Below, piece by piece: positions 55,801 through 58,541 of a stretch of 64,000 nucleotides of DNA; position 1 is the stretch's first letter, and the number at the start of each line of letters is the position of its first letter. The stretch is from Mauremys mutica (lineage: Eukaryota > Chordata > Testudines > Geoemydidae). The position numbers were made by a program, and so were the translations under genes. The notes below the pieces were generated by a model. That model ran no database searches. It saw only the letters and a program-made list of their open reading frames with translations, and was not told the origin of the DNA. The DNA lies in the NCBI RefSeq assembly GCF_020497125.1, contig NC_059072.1, forward strand, positions 73,787,697-73,851,696. The letters run 5' to 3'.

Positions 55801-57613
55801 TGAGGAATGCACCCCAGTGGGCACCCCTACACCCATGGGACTGGCCTGAAAACCCGTGGCAACGTATTCACGTTGACTTTGCTGGCCCCCTTGAAGGAAG
55901 CATGTTCTTGGTGGCAATAGATGCCCATTCTAAATGGCCAGAAGTCTCTATAATGCAGTCCACTTCTGCAGAGAGTACTATCCAAAAACTACGAGGACTC
56001 TTTAGTCGTTTTGGTCTGCCAGAACAACTTGTGAGTGACAACGGACCGCAGTTCGTTTCTCAGGAGTTTCAAAATTTTATGAAAGCAAATGGGATACACC
56101 ACATCACGTCAGCACCATATCATCCGTCCACCAACGGATTAGCTGAAAGATTTGTGCAGACAATGAAAAACGCTTTGAAATCAGCAAGGGGACAACACTC
56201 CATTCAAAAGCGTCTGGATACCTTTTTACTTTCCTACAGAAACACACCTCATGCTACGACCCACGCATCTCCGGCCTTTCTAATGATGGGACGACAGCTG
56301 CGCACTTGCTTTGATCTGCTGAAACCTTCTGAACCCCGACAAATTGTGCAACATCAGCAGCAATATCAAGTCATCAGACGGGCACCCAGAGCAAAAGACC
56401 GAACCTTTAGCCCGGGACAGCCAGTTTTGGCTCGGAATTATACTTCCAGAGCTAAATGGGTTCCGGCCACAGTCATCACTCAAACAGGACCTGTTTCCTA
56501 CACAGTCCGGACTGCAGAGAATCTTACCTGGCGGCGACATGTAGATCAGCTGTTGCCAGGTCATGCCAGTCCTCAGGACCCATCTGCAGTTGAGGGGTCT
56601 GACTTCACCTCTTCTGGTGAGGGATCGAATCACGAGTCACCTGTTTCTGACTGTTCTCCTCCATTACTGCCGGCGGCTGAGATACCCCTTTGCCCAGCAC
56701 GAGCTGATACCACCTCCTCACCTGTTCGTGCTGCGGACCCTGAGCCCCTAGTGCTTTCGGGTGCAATAACACCAGTAGTTCGCCGTAATCCACCTAGAGA
56801 CAGAAGGCCTCCTCATCGGCTGGATCTTTAGCTAGGGCGAACCCACGGTTATGGGGCAAAATAATCCCCAGGGTTTAGCCGGGAATGGAGGCAGTCTACC
56901 CTCCTTCTCTAGTCTAGTGTGTGTTTTATTTAGGGGATGTTCTTATTAGGGGGGGAGGAATATGTTGTGTATTTGGTTGTCATGGTTTTGTTGCTATGGC
57001 AACTGAGTTAGATTATTATGGGTTAGCTCAACCGGTTTCAACCGGCTGAGGAGCTCTCTGTATATATGTAAATAAAATGGAGGTTTTGGTTAGCTGCCTG
57101 CTCTCTGGCCTCAAGTGATTGCTTCCTACACCGGCTGCCCCAAGGATACAACACTATTCTGCATCTGTAACCAGAAAATCTCCTTAAAAGCTTTATATTT
57201 CATAATATTAGGAAACCTCAAAACATTCATATTAAAACTCCTTATTTTTGCAAATTGATGTAACTTTTAGTTGAATATGATGAAGTCTACTTTAAGTTAT
57301 TTATATAATATAATATATATCTATCTTTTATCTTTTTTCTTTATAAATGTAGAACCAGCTGGGATATGTGGTCTAACGTTAAAAAAGGCAAATACTTCCT
57401 CTGCTACACTCATGTGGAATCCTACCAGGACCAACTTCACCCATTATACAGTATCTGTATCAAACAGTACATTCAGGAAAGAATATAGTATTTTGGGAGT
57501 GCTGAATGACTACACAGTTACAGGTCTGACTGCTGGCGGCATTTATAATTTCACATTACAAAGAGTCAGAGGCCATGTTGAAGGAGCTATCACATTCATT
57601 GAAATTGTAACAG
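7769..57613 (+). CDS. FN3/C-type-lectin-like extracellular receptor, 5' part (17 exons, open at right edge)
   Basis: Seventeen exons give 1044 codons plus one base with no stop. Domain order: signal peptide 1-18, FN3-1 19-109, FN3-2 110-194, C-type-lectin-like 195-329, then FN3-3 to FN3-10 at 330-424, 425-519, 520-609, 610-696, 697-783, 784-869, 870-957 and 958-1044. Most FN3 repeats show the B-strand Trp and the PGxxY signature (for example [20 protein letters not shown]), and many N-glycosylation sequons fit an extracellular chain. Domain boundaries are all phase 1, as in R3-type receptor tyrosine phosphatases, but no transmembrane or phosphatase segment is in the window and those relatives normally lack a lectin domain. 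It could equally be another adhesion receptor. The architecture is seen directly; membership of the phosphatase family is inference. Exons are joined only on frame and splice consensus. Confidence 0.8.
8391..8560 (-). repeat. tRNA-derived SINE with CR1-like tail (tortoise polIII/SINE type)
   Basis: Read on the minus strand it begins with a tRNA-like head: A-box TAGCTCAGTGG (8542-8552) and B-box GTTCAATCC (8499-8507). It ends in AAGGTCCCTTCCAGTTCTAG, the same tail as CR1 copies here (compare 45840-45860). Tail sharing between SINE and CR1 is known for tortoise polIII/SINEs, and it is the best single clue that this is turtle DNA. Confidence 0.82.
8925..8962. repeat. (ATT)n microsatellite
   Basis: A run of ATT/TTA trinucleotides with slight interruption. 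Confidence 0.8.
9403..9475. repeat. C/G homopolymer-rich tract
   Basis: CCCCCCCCGGGGGGG followed shortly by another C run. A related phrase, ACACCCCCCC, recurs at 13540-13570, beyond the CR1 duplication, so the two may be the edges of one interrupted repeat. Confidence 0.5.
10067..10168 (-). repeat. SINE-like fragment, same family as the 58.3 kb fold-back
   Basis: Runs from GCATCCGAAGAAGTGGGTAT to GGATTCTTTGCTGCT and is almost identical to 58453-58540 (CCCATGAAAGC here, CCCACGAAAGC there). Confidence 0.8.
10771..12293 (-). repeat. CR1 LINE antisense, copy A of a tandem duplication (with MITE inside)
   Basis: Starts ACATAAGAATGGTCATACTG (reverse complement of a CR1 3' end) and continues into the reverse-transcriptase region, for example [20 protein letters not shown] on the minus strand (11322-11519). 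It is interrupted by a MITE at 11703-12000. From about 11200 on, the sequence is repeated in copy B at 12415-13375. Confidence 0.88.
11703..12000. mobile_element. Harbinger-type MITE with internal hairpins
   Basis: A 298-bp element splitting the CR1 sentence CACCCAGTTTT / GTGAGATCCC. Ends are GGCCTGGTCTACAC and (reversed) GGGTAGGTCTATA; the flanking 3-bp duplication is TTT. Contains palindromes around GTTCAGCTACGC/GCGTAGCTGAAC and AACTATCGCG/CGCGATAGTT, CpG-rich. The uninterrupted CR1 copy B at 13085 shows the empty site. Superfamily is by TIR and 3-bp duplication. Confidence 0.8.
12294..12414. repeat. Non-CR1 flank included in the tandem duplication, copy A
   Basis: AT-rich flank with TGTGTTTTGGTGTAACTTGC. 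The same flank follows CR1 copy B at about 13376-13506, showing that the duplication covered host sequence as well as CR1. Confidence 0.75.
12415..13506 (-). repeat. CR1 LINE antisense plus flank, copy B of tandem duplication
   Basis: Restarts at TTATTCACTTTCTTC and repeats copy A from 11200: TTAGTCGTCTCTTTTCTAAG, GGATTTATATAGAGGCAATA, ACTTTGCATTTATCAACA and the same AT-rich flank. It lacks the MITE but carries a fold-back SINE-like insert at 12707-12862. Confidence 0.88.
12707..12862. mobile_element. SINE-like fold-back insert with 13-bp target duplication
   Basis: Contains TGGCAGCCGTGTTAGTCTGT, then partly self-complementary arms (CATAAGTTTTCATGGGCTACA against TGTAGCCCACGAAAGCTTATG; AAAAAGAACA against TGTTCTTTTT). 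TTAAAAAAGCAAA flanks it at 12694-12706 and 12863-12875. The variable-length duplication fits LINE-driven insertion. Confidence 0.78.
13507..14479. other. Intron 1 sequence, nothing recognised
   Basis: A C-run phrase at 13540-13570 echoes 9403-9475. Otherwise no exon, RNA gene or repeat family recognised. Confidence 0.4.
14480..15685 (-). mobile_element. Harbinger-type transposon remnant
   Basis: Right end GTGTAGACCAGGCC at 15672-15685 is the reverse complement of the left end of the 11703 MITE (GGCCTGGTCTACAC) and is followed by TTA, a usual Harbinger duplication. It carries a MYB/SANT-like gene remnant on the minus strand. The left end is not recognisable and is probably deleted. Confidence 0.65.
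14725..15250 (-). pseudogene. MYB/SANT-like DNA-binding protein of Harbinger element, frameshifted
   Basis: The first minus-strand frame (15250-14945) encodes a helix-rich MYB/SANT-like stretch: [20 protein letters not shown], then [15 protein letters not shown] and [12 protein letters not shown] second frame (14985-14725) continues with [19 protein letters not shown], an acidic run, [20 protein letters not shown] and PIPSQ. The join needs a frameshift near 14985, so the gene is broken. Harbinger transposons normally carry such a protein next to a separate transposase, which I do not see here. Many near-identical MYB-like remnants are typical of turtle genomes (general knowledge). Confidence 0.7.
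16030..16167 (+). CDS. Exon 2: N-terminal half of FN3-1
   Basis: Follows TTGTATTGCAG. Encodes 46 residues with the FN3 B-strand Trp (VSVAWSEF) and C-strand (FYVVTYKL). I placed the donor at AAA|GTAAAC (16168), phase 0, because it joins in frame to exon 3 and gives a continuous FN3 fold. A GT at 16179 is an alternative in the same phase. The frame runs into a stop at 16198 if no splice is made. Confidence 0.7.
16864..16999 (+). CDS. Exon 3: C-terminal half of FN3-1
   Basis: Acceptor TTTCAG, donor C|GTAAGT (perfect), phase 0 in and 1 out. Encodes the FN3 E-F-G strands, including [13 protein letters not shown], the usual Tyr-containing F strand. This domain is split by an internal phase-0 intron, unlike the single-exon FN3 domains further along. 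Confidence 0.75.
17000..17980. other. Intron 3, 5' part
   Basis: Contains T-rich and AAAC-rich tracts (17740-17770). GTAGATCTACACTGCA near 17713 and GCAGTGTAGATGATC near 17830 form an inverted pair that looks like a degraded short DNA transposon (about 17711-17845). Confidence 0.45.
17980..18120 (+). repeat. MIR-like ancient SINE fragment
   Basis: CTGTACCTCAGTTTATCATT, GTAAAATGGATACAATAATA and TTTCATAGGGATTTTGTGA follow the core and 3' part of the MIR consensus. Sense orientation. Confidence 0.7.
18971..19036. repeat. Perfect 30-base inverted repeat
   Basis: ATTTAGGAGCACAACTCCCA and the following TTGATTTTTA (18971-19000) are exactly complementary to 19007-19036, with a 6-base loop. Outer bases (GAAAAGGTCCTAAAG / CTTAGGTGCTTTGAAAA) extend the stem imperfectly. 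Confidence 0.9.
19579..19600. repeat. (AT)n microsatellite
   Basis: About 11 AT units just 60 bases before exon 4. Confidence 0.85.
19658..19912 (+). CDS. Exon 4: FN3-2
   Basis: A 255-base symmetric phase 1-1 exon with acceptor CTGTTAG and donor G|GTATTT. Encodes a whole FN3 repeat of 85 residues with B-strand Trp (TISFNWSI) and F-strand Tyr ([10 protein letters not shown]). The motif spacing is loose for FN3, so this is one of the more diverged repeats. Confidence 0.75.
19913..22267. other. Intron 4
   Basis: A segment at 20018-20088 repeats 19161-19251 (CTGAGTCCCTGTAGT, CATCCATTGACAATAGTGGG), so the pair flanks exon 4. CCATTGACTTCAGTGGGG occurs at 20680. Nothing else recognised. Confidence 0.5.
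22268..22485 (+). CDS. Exon 5: N-terminal half of C-type-lectin-like domain
   Basis: Acceptor CCGTAG, donor AAG|GTATGT, phase 1 in and 0 out. Begins [16 protein letters not shown], the classic long-form C-type lectin start with its extra Cys pair, then ends near WTGLNDMK, matching the WIGL motif. Cys in GSCYK and QQICEL and the [10 protein letters not shown] helix motif are all present. Confidence 0.88.
22486..24179. other. Intron 5, 5' part
   Basis: No exon or repeat family recognised. 23410-23510 contains the TTAGGCAC / CATGCTTGAAGTTAAGCAC phrases common to other intergenic stretches here, and a short GT run occurs near 23802. Confidence 0.4.
24180..26270 (-). other. Possible unclassified retroelement region
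   Basis: Differs in composition from the neighbouring intron. On the minus strand GCTATAAAAGGGAGAG near 26235 resembles a TATA box, and several medium minus-strand frames (24181-24555, 25375-25692) occur, but none matches a domain I know. An AG-rich microsatellite lies at 25087-25111. A degraded LTR or other retroelement is possible; no terminal repeats were found. Confidence 0.25.
26706..26940. mobile_element. hAT MITE, exact 8-bp target duplication
   Basis: Ends CAGGGCCGGCACCAGG and (right) CCTGGAGCCGTCCCTG; ATAGACAC flanks both sides (26698-26705 and 26941-26948). 235 bp, with an internal A run at 26741-26760. Confidence 0.9.
26949..28722. other. Intron 5, middle part
   Basis: CTAGCTCTTATATAGTGCTT near 27210 resembles an old L3/MIR-like amniote repeat. 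Otherwise AT-rich without recognised features. Confidence 0.45.
28731..28918. mobile_element. hAT MITE, exact 8-bp target duplication
   Basis: Starts CAGGGCCAGCTATAGG and ends CTAGAGCCAGCCCTG; GCTGTTAC flanks both sides (28723-28730 and 28919-28926). 188 bp with T-rich interior and the phrase GCTTGGGGCGGCAAAA shared with the 36186 element. Confidence 0.92.
29354..29688. mobile_element. hAT MITE, exact 8-bp target duplication
   Basis: Ends CAGGAGTCGGCAACCTCTG and its exact reverse complement. CTTTAAAC flanks both sides (29346-29353 and 29689-29696). 335 bp, GC-rich, with long internal complementarity (TTTACCTGC.../...GCAGGTAAA). Open frames inside are not genes. Confidence 0.93.
30311..30497 (+). 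CDS. Exon 6: C-terminal half of C-type-lectin-like domain
   Basis: Acceptor TTTATTGCAG, donor T|GTAATT, phase 0 to 1, after a 7.8 kb intron. Encodes FLWTDGSPY and the closing cysteines (DCYAF, FFCYI, YICEYEC). The Ca2+/sugar motifs EPN or QPD and WND are missing, so classical calcium-dependent sugar binding is unlikely; protein binding is more plausible (inference from known C-type lectin rules). Confidence 0.85.
30638..30922 (+). CDS. Exon 7: FN3-3
   Basis: A 285-base phase 1-1 exon, acceptor TTTTTCAG, donor A|GTAAGT. Starts with PSVPENF, the usual FN3 A strand, then AVFVWSDL (B-strand Trp) and [10 protein letters not shown] (F strand). Only 140 bases separate it from exon 6. Confidence 0.88.
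30923..32338. other. Intron 7
   Basis: AT-rich; no exon, repeat family or RNA gene recognised. Confidence 0.4.
32339..32623 (+). CDS. Exon 8: FN3-4
   Basis: A 285-base phase 1-1 exon, acceptor GTCATCAG, donor G|GTAATT. Shows [10 protein letters not shown] and [13 protein letters not shown], typical FN3 B and F strands. Several sequons (NSS, NAS, NTS) suggest glycosylation. Confidence 0.88.
32624..34262. other. Intron 8
   Basis: An AT run lies near 32862. CACTTCTATGATTCTATT near 33168 resembles the octamer tail of a CR1 3' end, so 33050-33185 may be a short CR1 piece. Nothing else recognised. Confidence 0.4.
34263..34532 (+). CDS. Exon 9: FN3-5
   Basis: A 270-base phase 1-1 exon, acceptor TATTTAAG, donor A|GTAAGA. 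Encodes [21 protein letters not shown] and [13 protein letters not shown], the cleanest FN3 signature in the gene. A sequon NTT precedes the E strand. Confidence 0.9.
34533..35768. other. Intron 9, 5' part
   Basis: The stretch around 35610-35680 (AAAGTGTTTTGAGATCCAGT) resembles an old L3/MIR-type repeat. No exon seen. Confidence 0.4.
36186..36447. mobile_element. hAT MITE nested in mariner-like copy 1
   Basis: Starts CAGGGGCGGCTCCAGG and ends CTAGAGCCGCCCCTG; TCCTGCAC flanks both sides (36178-36185 and 36448-36455). Copy 2 has the uninterrupted site near 40196-40205, so this insertion came after the two copies separated. Confidence 0.93.
36914..37290. mobile_element. Second TA-flanked DNA transposon nested in copy 1
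   Basis: Ends CTCATTCATAAGC and (right) GGCTTATGATCGAG, flanked by TA. Absent from copy 2 at the matching place (about 40640). It contains the remnant of a hAT MITE at about 37030-37194. Confidence 0.7.
37030..37194. repeat. hAT MITE remnant, third nesting level
   Basis: CAGGGTAAGCCGCTGGCGGG, the GGTAAACAAACTG phrase and the end TTGCCGACCCCTG match the family at 29354. The left end is degraded, so no duplication is visible. Confidence 0.65.
37494..37754 (+). CDS. Exon 10: FN3-6
   Basis: A 261-base phase 1-1 exon, acceptor TTGTTCCAG, donor T|GTAAGT. F strand [13 protein letters not shown] is clear, but the B-strand Trp is replaced (SVVLFLQMP has Leu at that place). The exon lies 60 bases after one mariner-like element, and a related element lies 2 kb downstream. 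Confidence 0.88.
37755..39770. other. Intron 10, 5' part
   Basis: C-run at 38252 and A/T-rich tracts. No exon or repeat family recognised. Confidence 0.4.
39776..40791. mobile_element. Mariner-like DNA transposon copy 2
   Basis: Same ends as copy 1 (CAGTAACTCCTCACTTAAAG; right ACATTAAGCAAGGAGTTACTG trimmed to the same 20-base end), flanked by TA (39774-39775, 40792-40793). 1016 bp, without the two nested insertions. Same orientation as copy 1. Contains a GT/TA microsatellite near 40616-40640. Confidence 0.88.
41311..41345 (-). repeat. CR1 3' tip, antisense fragment
   Basis: TAGAATCATAGAAGTGTAGG followed by ACTGGAAG matches the reverse complement of a CR1 3' end, then breaks off abruptly. 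Confidence 0.65.
41504..42645 (+). repeat. CR1 LINE, sense, 3' part of reverse transcriptase and tail
   Basis: Encodes [20 protein letters not shown] and [20 protein letters not shown], the C-terminal end of CR1 ORF2, then after a MITE interruption (41708-42002) [14 protein letters not shown] and [20 protein letters not shown]. The 3' end is the octamer tail CTATGATTCTATGA at about 42632-42645. Truncated at the 5' end, not functional. Confidence 0.9.
41708..42002. mobile_element. Harbinger-type MITE with TAA target duplication
   Basis: 295 bp. Ends GGGTACGTCTTCACTAC and (reversed) GGGCAGGTCTACACTAC; TAA flanks both sides (41705-41707 and 42003-42005), splitting the CR1 phrase TTATTTAA/GCTTAG. 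Strong internal hairpins (GATATATCGCGTC/GACGCGATATATC; CGATATAAGATAC/GTATCTTATATCG). Confidence 0.9.
42646..42885 (-). repeat. CR1 LINE antisense fragment with a sense-strand patch
   Basis: TTAGTCTTCTCTTCTCCAG, AAACAAACCCAGTTTTTCAA and GTGGTGCCCAGAACTGGACA are antisense CR1. In the middle, 42735-42775 is identical to the sense CR1 at 41561-41601 (41 of 41 bases). Confidence 0.8.
43087..43217 (+). CDS. Exon 11: N-terminal half of FN3-7
   Basis: Acceptor TTTTTTTAG, donor ATG|GTATGT, phase 1 in and 0 out. Encodes [10 protein letters not shown] and [10 protein letters not shown] (B-strand Trp), then a Cys pair (TCTNCGG) in the C' region that is unusual for FN3 and could form a local disulfide. 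Confidence 0.82.
43418..43547 (+). CDS. Exon 12: C-terminal half of FN3-7
   Basis: Acceptor TTTGTAG, donor G|GTGAGA, phase 0 to 1. Encodes [21 protein letters not shown], the FN3 E-F-G strands, only 200 bases after exon 11. Confidence 0.85.
43548..44517. other. Intron 12, 5' part
   Basis: T/C-rich; no exon or repeat family recognised. Confidence 0.4.
44526..44648. mobile_element. hAT MITE (TAGGGTGACCA family), exact 8-bp duplication
   Basis: Ends TAGGGTGACCAGA and (right) TCTGGTCACCCTA; CTCCCCTT flanks both sides (44518-44525 and 44649-44656). 123 bp. The same end type is found at 59280-59878. Confidence 0.92.
44657..45546. other. Intron 12, 3' part
   Basis: C/T-rich stretch at 45005-45190 and a short inverted pair AAAGCTGC/GCAGCTTTAATT near 45268-45297. 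No exon seen. Confidence 0.4.
45547..45697 (+). CDS. Exon 13: N-terminal half of FN3-8
   Basis: Acceptor TTGACACAG, donor AG|GTACGA, phase 1 in and 2 out. Encodes [11 protein letters not shown] and [10 protein letters not shown] then [11 protein letters not shown], the FN3 A, B and C strands. The phase-2 donor was chosen because it joins to exon 14 in frame; reading through meets a stop at 45771. Confidence 0.78.
45822..45950 (-). repeat. CR1 LINE 3' end, antisense
   Basis: ATCATAGAATATAGAAATGT, GGGCTGGAAGGGACCTCAAG and AGGTCATCTAGTCCAACCCT are the reverse complement of the CR1 3' end; the match fades by about 45950. Lies between exons 13 and 14. Confidence 0.88.
46354..46460 (+). CDS. Exon 14: C-terminal half of FN3-8
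   Basis: Acceptor AATATGTAG, donor T|GTAAGT, phase 2 to 1, 107 bases. Encodes [19 protein letters not shown], a clear FN3 F strand with Phe in place of Tyr. Too short to stand out as an open frame on its own; found by matching the phase of exon 13. Confidence 0.8.
47048..47145 (+). CDS. Exon 15: N-terminal half of FN3-9
   Basis: Acceptor TTTGCCTCAG, donor CAG|GTGAGA, phase 1 to 0, 98 bases. Encodes [13 protein letters not shown] and [12 protein letters not shown], an FN3 start with B-strand Trp. Another short exon recovered from its splice sites and FN3 pattern. Confidence 0.82.
47146..49740. other. Intron 15, 5' part
   Basis: An AT microsatellite at 47640-47675. 48811-48920 (TTGGGGCAGGGACCTCATCT, ATACCAATAAATTAG) resembles a common old L3-type 3' end. 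A degraded hAT end (ATGGTCCCCAAACTTATGAA) is at 49047. No exon recognised. Confidence 0.45.
49747..50406. mobile_element. Probable non-autonomous DNA transposon
   Basis: Left end GGATACGTCTACACTGCAG and right end ATGTAGACGTACCC are inverted copies of the type seen at 41708 and 62471. A second internal copy of the end motif (GGGATATCTACGCTGCA) is at 50022. TTA precedes the left end but ATT follows the right end, so no exact duplication. Confidence 0.6.
50407..50630 (-). repeat. MIR/L3-like ancient repeat, antisense
   Basis: TTGTGCTAGGCACTGTATAA, AAGTGCCCAGTGAAGCAGAG and CTGGGACTAGAATCCAGGGC follow the antisense of an old amniote repeat containing the tRNA-type phrase AGAATCCAGG. Confidence 0.55.
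50825..50990 (+). CDS. Exon 16: C-terminal half of FN3-9
   Basis: Acceptor TCTTCTGTAG, donor A|GTGAGA, phase 0 to 1. Encodes LSYCLIMNS and [22 protein letters not shown]3 C to G strands, after a 3.7 kb intron. A Ty3/Gypsy element lies in the following intron. Confidence 0.85.
50991..52542. other. Intron 16, 5' part
   Basis: Sequence between exon 16 and the LTR element. No exon, repeat family or RNA gene recognised. Confidence 0.4.
52543..52733 (+). repeat. 5' LTR
   Basis: 191 bp, TG...CA. Contains a TATATAT motif (52640-52647) and AATAAA (52651-52656), a likely promoter and polyadenylation signal, and an internal palindrome AACCGGTTTCAACCGG. Differs from the 3' LTR by A versus G at 52725/57145. 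Confidence 0.95.
52735..52752 (+). other. Primer binding site, probably tRNA-Ser
   Basis: TGGCGACGAGG, starting two bases after the 5' LTR, matches the CCA-tailed 3' end of vertebrate tRNA-Ser(GCT) as I remember it for 11 bases, with partial match after. The tRNA identity is from memory and needs a database check. Confidence 0.6.
52857..56831 (+). CDS. Gag-Pol polyprotein of Ty3/Gypsy element, intact
   Basis: One frame of 1324 residues from the ATG at 52857, which has a good Kozak context (A at -3, G at +4); upstream in-frame codons contain no other ATG. Order: Gag 1-190; first zinc knuckle [14 protein letters not shown] (53442-53483); a second, irregular knuckle [12 protein letters not shown] (53502-53537); aspartic protease with DTGA (Asp295); reverse transcriptase with YLDD (Asp576/577); RNase H (Asp723 in ACDAS); integrase HH-CC finger (His943 region, Cys976, Cys979) and catalytic D1007, D1061, E1097 (D,D-35-E spacing); then a GPVSY-type C-terminal module. 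All key catalytic residues are present and there is no frameshift between gag and pol, so the copy looks competent to encode its enzymes. Gag and Pol must be separated by the protease. Confidence 0.96.
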   Translation: MATLTRPLEPFDENTEQWHVYTERFELFGIANDITEAKKVPIFLTVVGAKTYSLLRSLLHPVKPETKSYSDIVEILGSHFSPKPLVIAERYRFHKRDQKEDETVVQFVAILKKLAEHCEFKEMLHDALRDRLVCGLYSEAIRKRLLTEAQLTLQKAVDIAVSMELATREAQYIGAPPRVQKVSQEPTHKTVQSQECYRCGKPGHQASECWCKDLVCRHCGKKGHIECASKQKKKRPVVWPTKRGTLHTLEQTQDDQGDTSSQEEVPLHVLSLAMGSHEYWVTPLLDGKRIRMELDTGAAVSLISETVYKEKLQHLPLKATKTVLKTYTGEAVPMLGTIDVKVELNGQVAKLPLFVVRGNYPALMGRSWLGKIQLNWAEVHRMTKEETSLTPILRKHAAVFGDDLGSMKGITVTLNIKPGSPPKYLKARTVPYAIRPKVEADLERLVTNGVLIPVTHSSWATPIVPIVKKDGSLRICGDFKVTVNPVLCAEQYPLPRIDDLFAGLAGGQKFSKIDLSQAYLQMHVDEKSQELLTIVTHKGLYRYCRLPFGITSAPALFQRAMDQILCGLSGVQCYLDDILVTGRNEEDHLKNLEATLQRLEEYGLRVRKDKCEFFKPSVEYLGHIIDSAGLHKAPAKVKAIVEAPPPRNVSQLRSFLGLLNYYGKFISQLATLLKPLHELLGQNKAWKWTEACDVAFNKAKDALLNSEVLTHFDPSLPLQLACDASPYGVGAVVSHIMPSGEERPIAFASRTLSKAETNYAQIEREALGIVFGIRKFHQYLFGRKFTLLTDHRPLTSIFGPYTGIPPLAASRMQRWALLLSAHTYEIKYRKSTLHGNADGLSRLPLPVKHQDSAHKEIFYFEQVENTPITATQIKKATRVDPVLSHVMDLVMHGTSRQTSPVSSDLVPYMSKQTELSVQSGCLLWGRRVIIPPPLRSQMLEQLHSGHCGIVRMKEIARSYFWWPGLDSAIEEKAKACMSCQGVRNAPQWAPLHPWDWPENPWQRIHVDFAGPLEGSMFLVAIDAHSKWPEVSIMQSTSAESTIQKLRGLFSRFGLPEQLVSDNGPQFVSQEFQNFMKANGIHHITSAPYHPSTNGLAERFVQTMKNALKSARGQHSIQKRLDTFLLSYRNTPHATTHASPAFLMMGRQLRTCFDLLKPSEPRQIVQHQQQYQVIRRAPRAKDRTFSPGQPVLARNYTSRAKWVPATVITQTGPVSYTVRTAENLTWRRHVDQLLPGHASPQDPSAVEGSDFTSSGEGSNHESPVSDCSPPLLPAAEIPLCPARADTTSSPVRAADPEPLVLSGAITPVVRRNPPRDRRPPHRLDL
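56948..56960 (+). other. Polypurine tract
   Basis: AGGGGGGGGAGGAA directly upstream of the 3' LTR, the plus-strand priming site expected of LTR elements. Confidence 0.85.
56963..57153 (+). repeat. 3' LTR
   Basis: 191 bp, identical to the 5' LTR except at 57145. Ends 200 bases before exon 17, so its polyadenylation signal lies inside the host intron. Confidence 0.95.
57353..57613 (+). CDS. Exon 17: FN3-10 (last exon in window)
   Basis: A 261-base phase 1-1 exon, acceptor AAATGTAG, donor G|GTTTGT (weaker consensus). Encodes [13 protein letters not shown] and [13 protein letters not shown]. The exon starts 200 bases after the 3' LTR of the Gypsy element. No further exon was recognised up to 64000, so the gene must continue beyond the right edge. 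Confidence 0.87.
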
Positions 57614-58311
57614 GTTTGTACATTTTCTCTCTTTCTCTTCATTCTTGCAAGTGGATAGGCATCACATTCTGGGTTTAATTCAGACCAGTGAGGGGTTGTG
57701 TCACCACCTGCCCTGCAACCTTGTGTGCCTCACAGTGCTTTGCTGTTGTAGCTCCCAACCTGGGCTGCTCACAAATAGCAAGCAGGTTATACCCTGAGTG
57801 TTTGTGTATAGCTATAATCTTGATCCAACAACTCTGACCCCAGCAGCCTGTTGGCAACACACTAGCCACACTCTGGCTTTGAGCAGCCGTGATTACTACC
57901 TGCAGGGTTACCTCAGCACACTCCCAGTCTTGAATTTCCTGCAAAACATGTGTTCTGCTCTGTCCAGCCCTCTCCTGGACAGTTCAGATGTTATAGGATC
58001 ATTGTATTTGTAAAGAGTTAATATCCAACAGCCTGCTACTTTAAATGTTTTTTTTATTTTAATCAATCCAGTTGGGGCATCTCTCATTTTAAGCTGGGCT
58101 TTAGTAAAAGAAATACTGCACACACCTTATTTAAGAGCTTTCCACATAAATACTCAGAAAATAAAGATCTTTAATGTTCCTACAAGAACCTGTCAATTTA
58201 TCACAGATTGCAGAGAAAGATAATGGCCTTAAAGAGGTTTCTTTAATTCAAATCAAATATATCCAAACAAACGAAAAAGAAATGCCCTTTTTGTACTTCA
58301 GAACATGCCAC
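57614..58311. other. Intron 17, start
   Basis: No repeat family or exon recognised between exon 17 and the fold-back element. Confidence 0.4.
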
Positions 58312-58323
58312 TAGTCAGGAAGA

Positions 58324-58541
58324 GTATCAGAGGGGTAGCCATGTTAGTCTGGATCTGTAAAAGCAGCAAAGAATCCTGTGGCACCTTATAGACTAACAGA
58401 CGTTTTGCAGCATGAGCTTTCGTGGGTGAATACCCACTTCTTCGGATTCTTGCATCCGAAGAAGTGGGTATTCACCCACGAAAGCTCATGCTGCAAAACG
58501 TCTGTTAGTCTATAAGGTGCCACAGGATTCTTTGCTGCTTT
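58324..58541. mobile_element. SINE-like element with perfect 89-bp fold-back arms
   Basis: Head GGGGTAGCCATGTTAGTCTG, then arms 58359-58447 and 58454-58542 that are exact reverse complements (89 of 89) around the 6-base loop TCTTGC. The 12-bp duplication TAGTCAGGAAGA flanks the insert (58312-58323 and 58542-58553). The right arm matches the single copy at 10067-10168. Confidence 0.92.

Larger units (their letters stand above)
52543..57153 (+). mobile_element. Complete Ty3/Gypsy LTR retrotransposon (mag-like lineage)
   Basis: Two 191-bp LTRs (52543-52733, 56963-57153) starting TGTTG and ending CAACA, differing at one base only, flanked by the exact 5-bp duplication CTATT (52538-52542, 57154-57158). 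A single open gag-pol frame lies between, preceded by a tRNA-primer site and followed by a polypurine tract. It lies in intron 16 in the same direction as the host gene. One difference in 191 LTR bases and the undamaged frame indicate a recent insertion. No envelope gene or chromodomain. Lineage assignment is from gag and pol style only. Confidence 0.95.

Noticed and set aside
54000..56831. Retrovirus with envelope gene
   Set aside because: No envelope frame follows pol; the 3' end goes directly to the polypurine tract and LTR.
7769..57613. Assigning a named gene such as PTPRQ or PTPRB
   Set aside because: Repeat style is similar but the lectin domain does not fit, and no cytoplasmic domain is visible.
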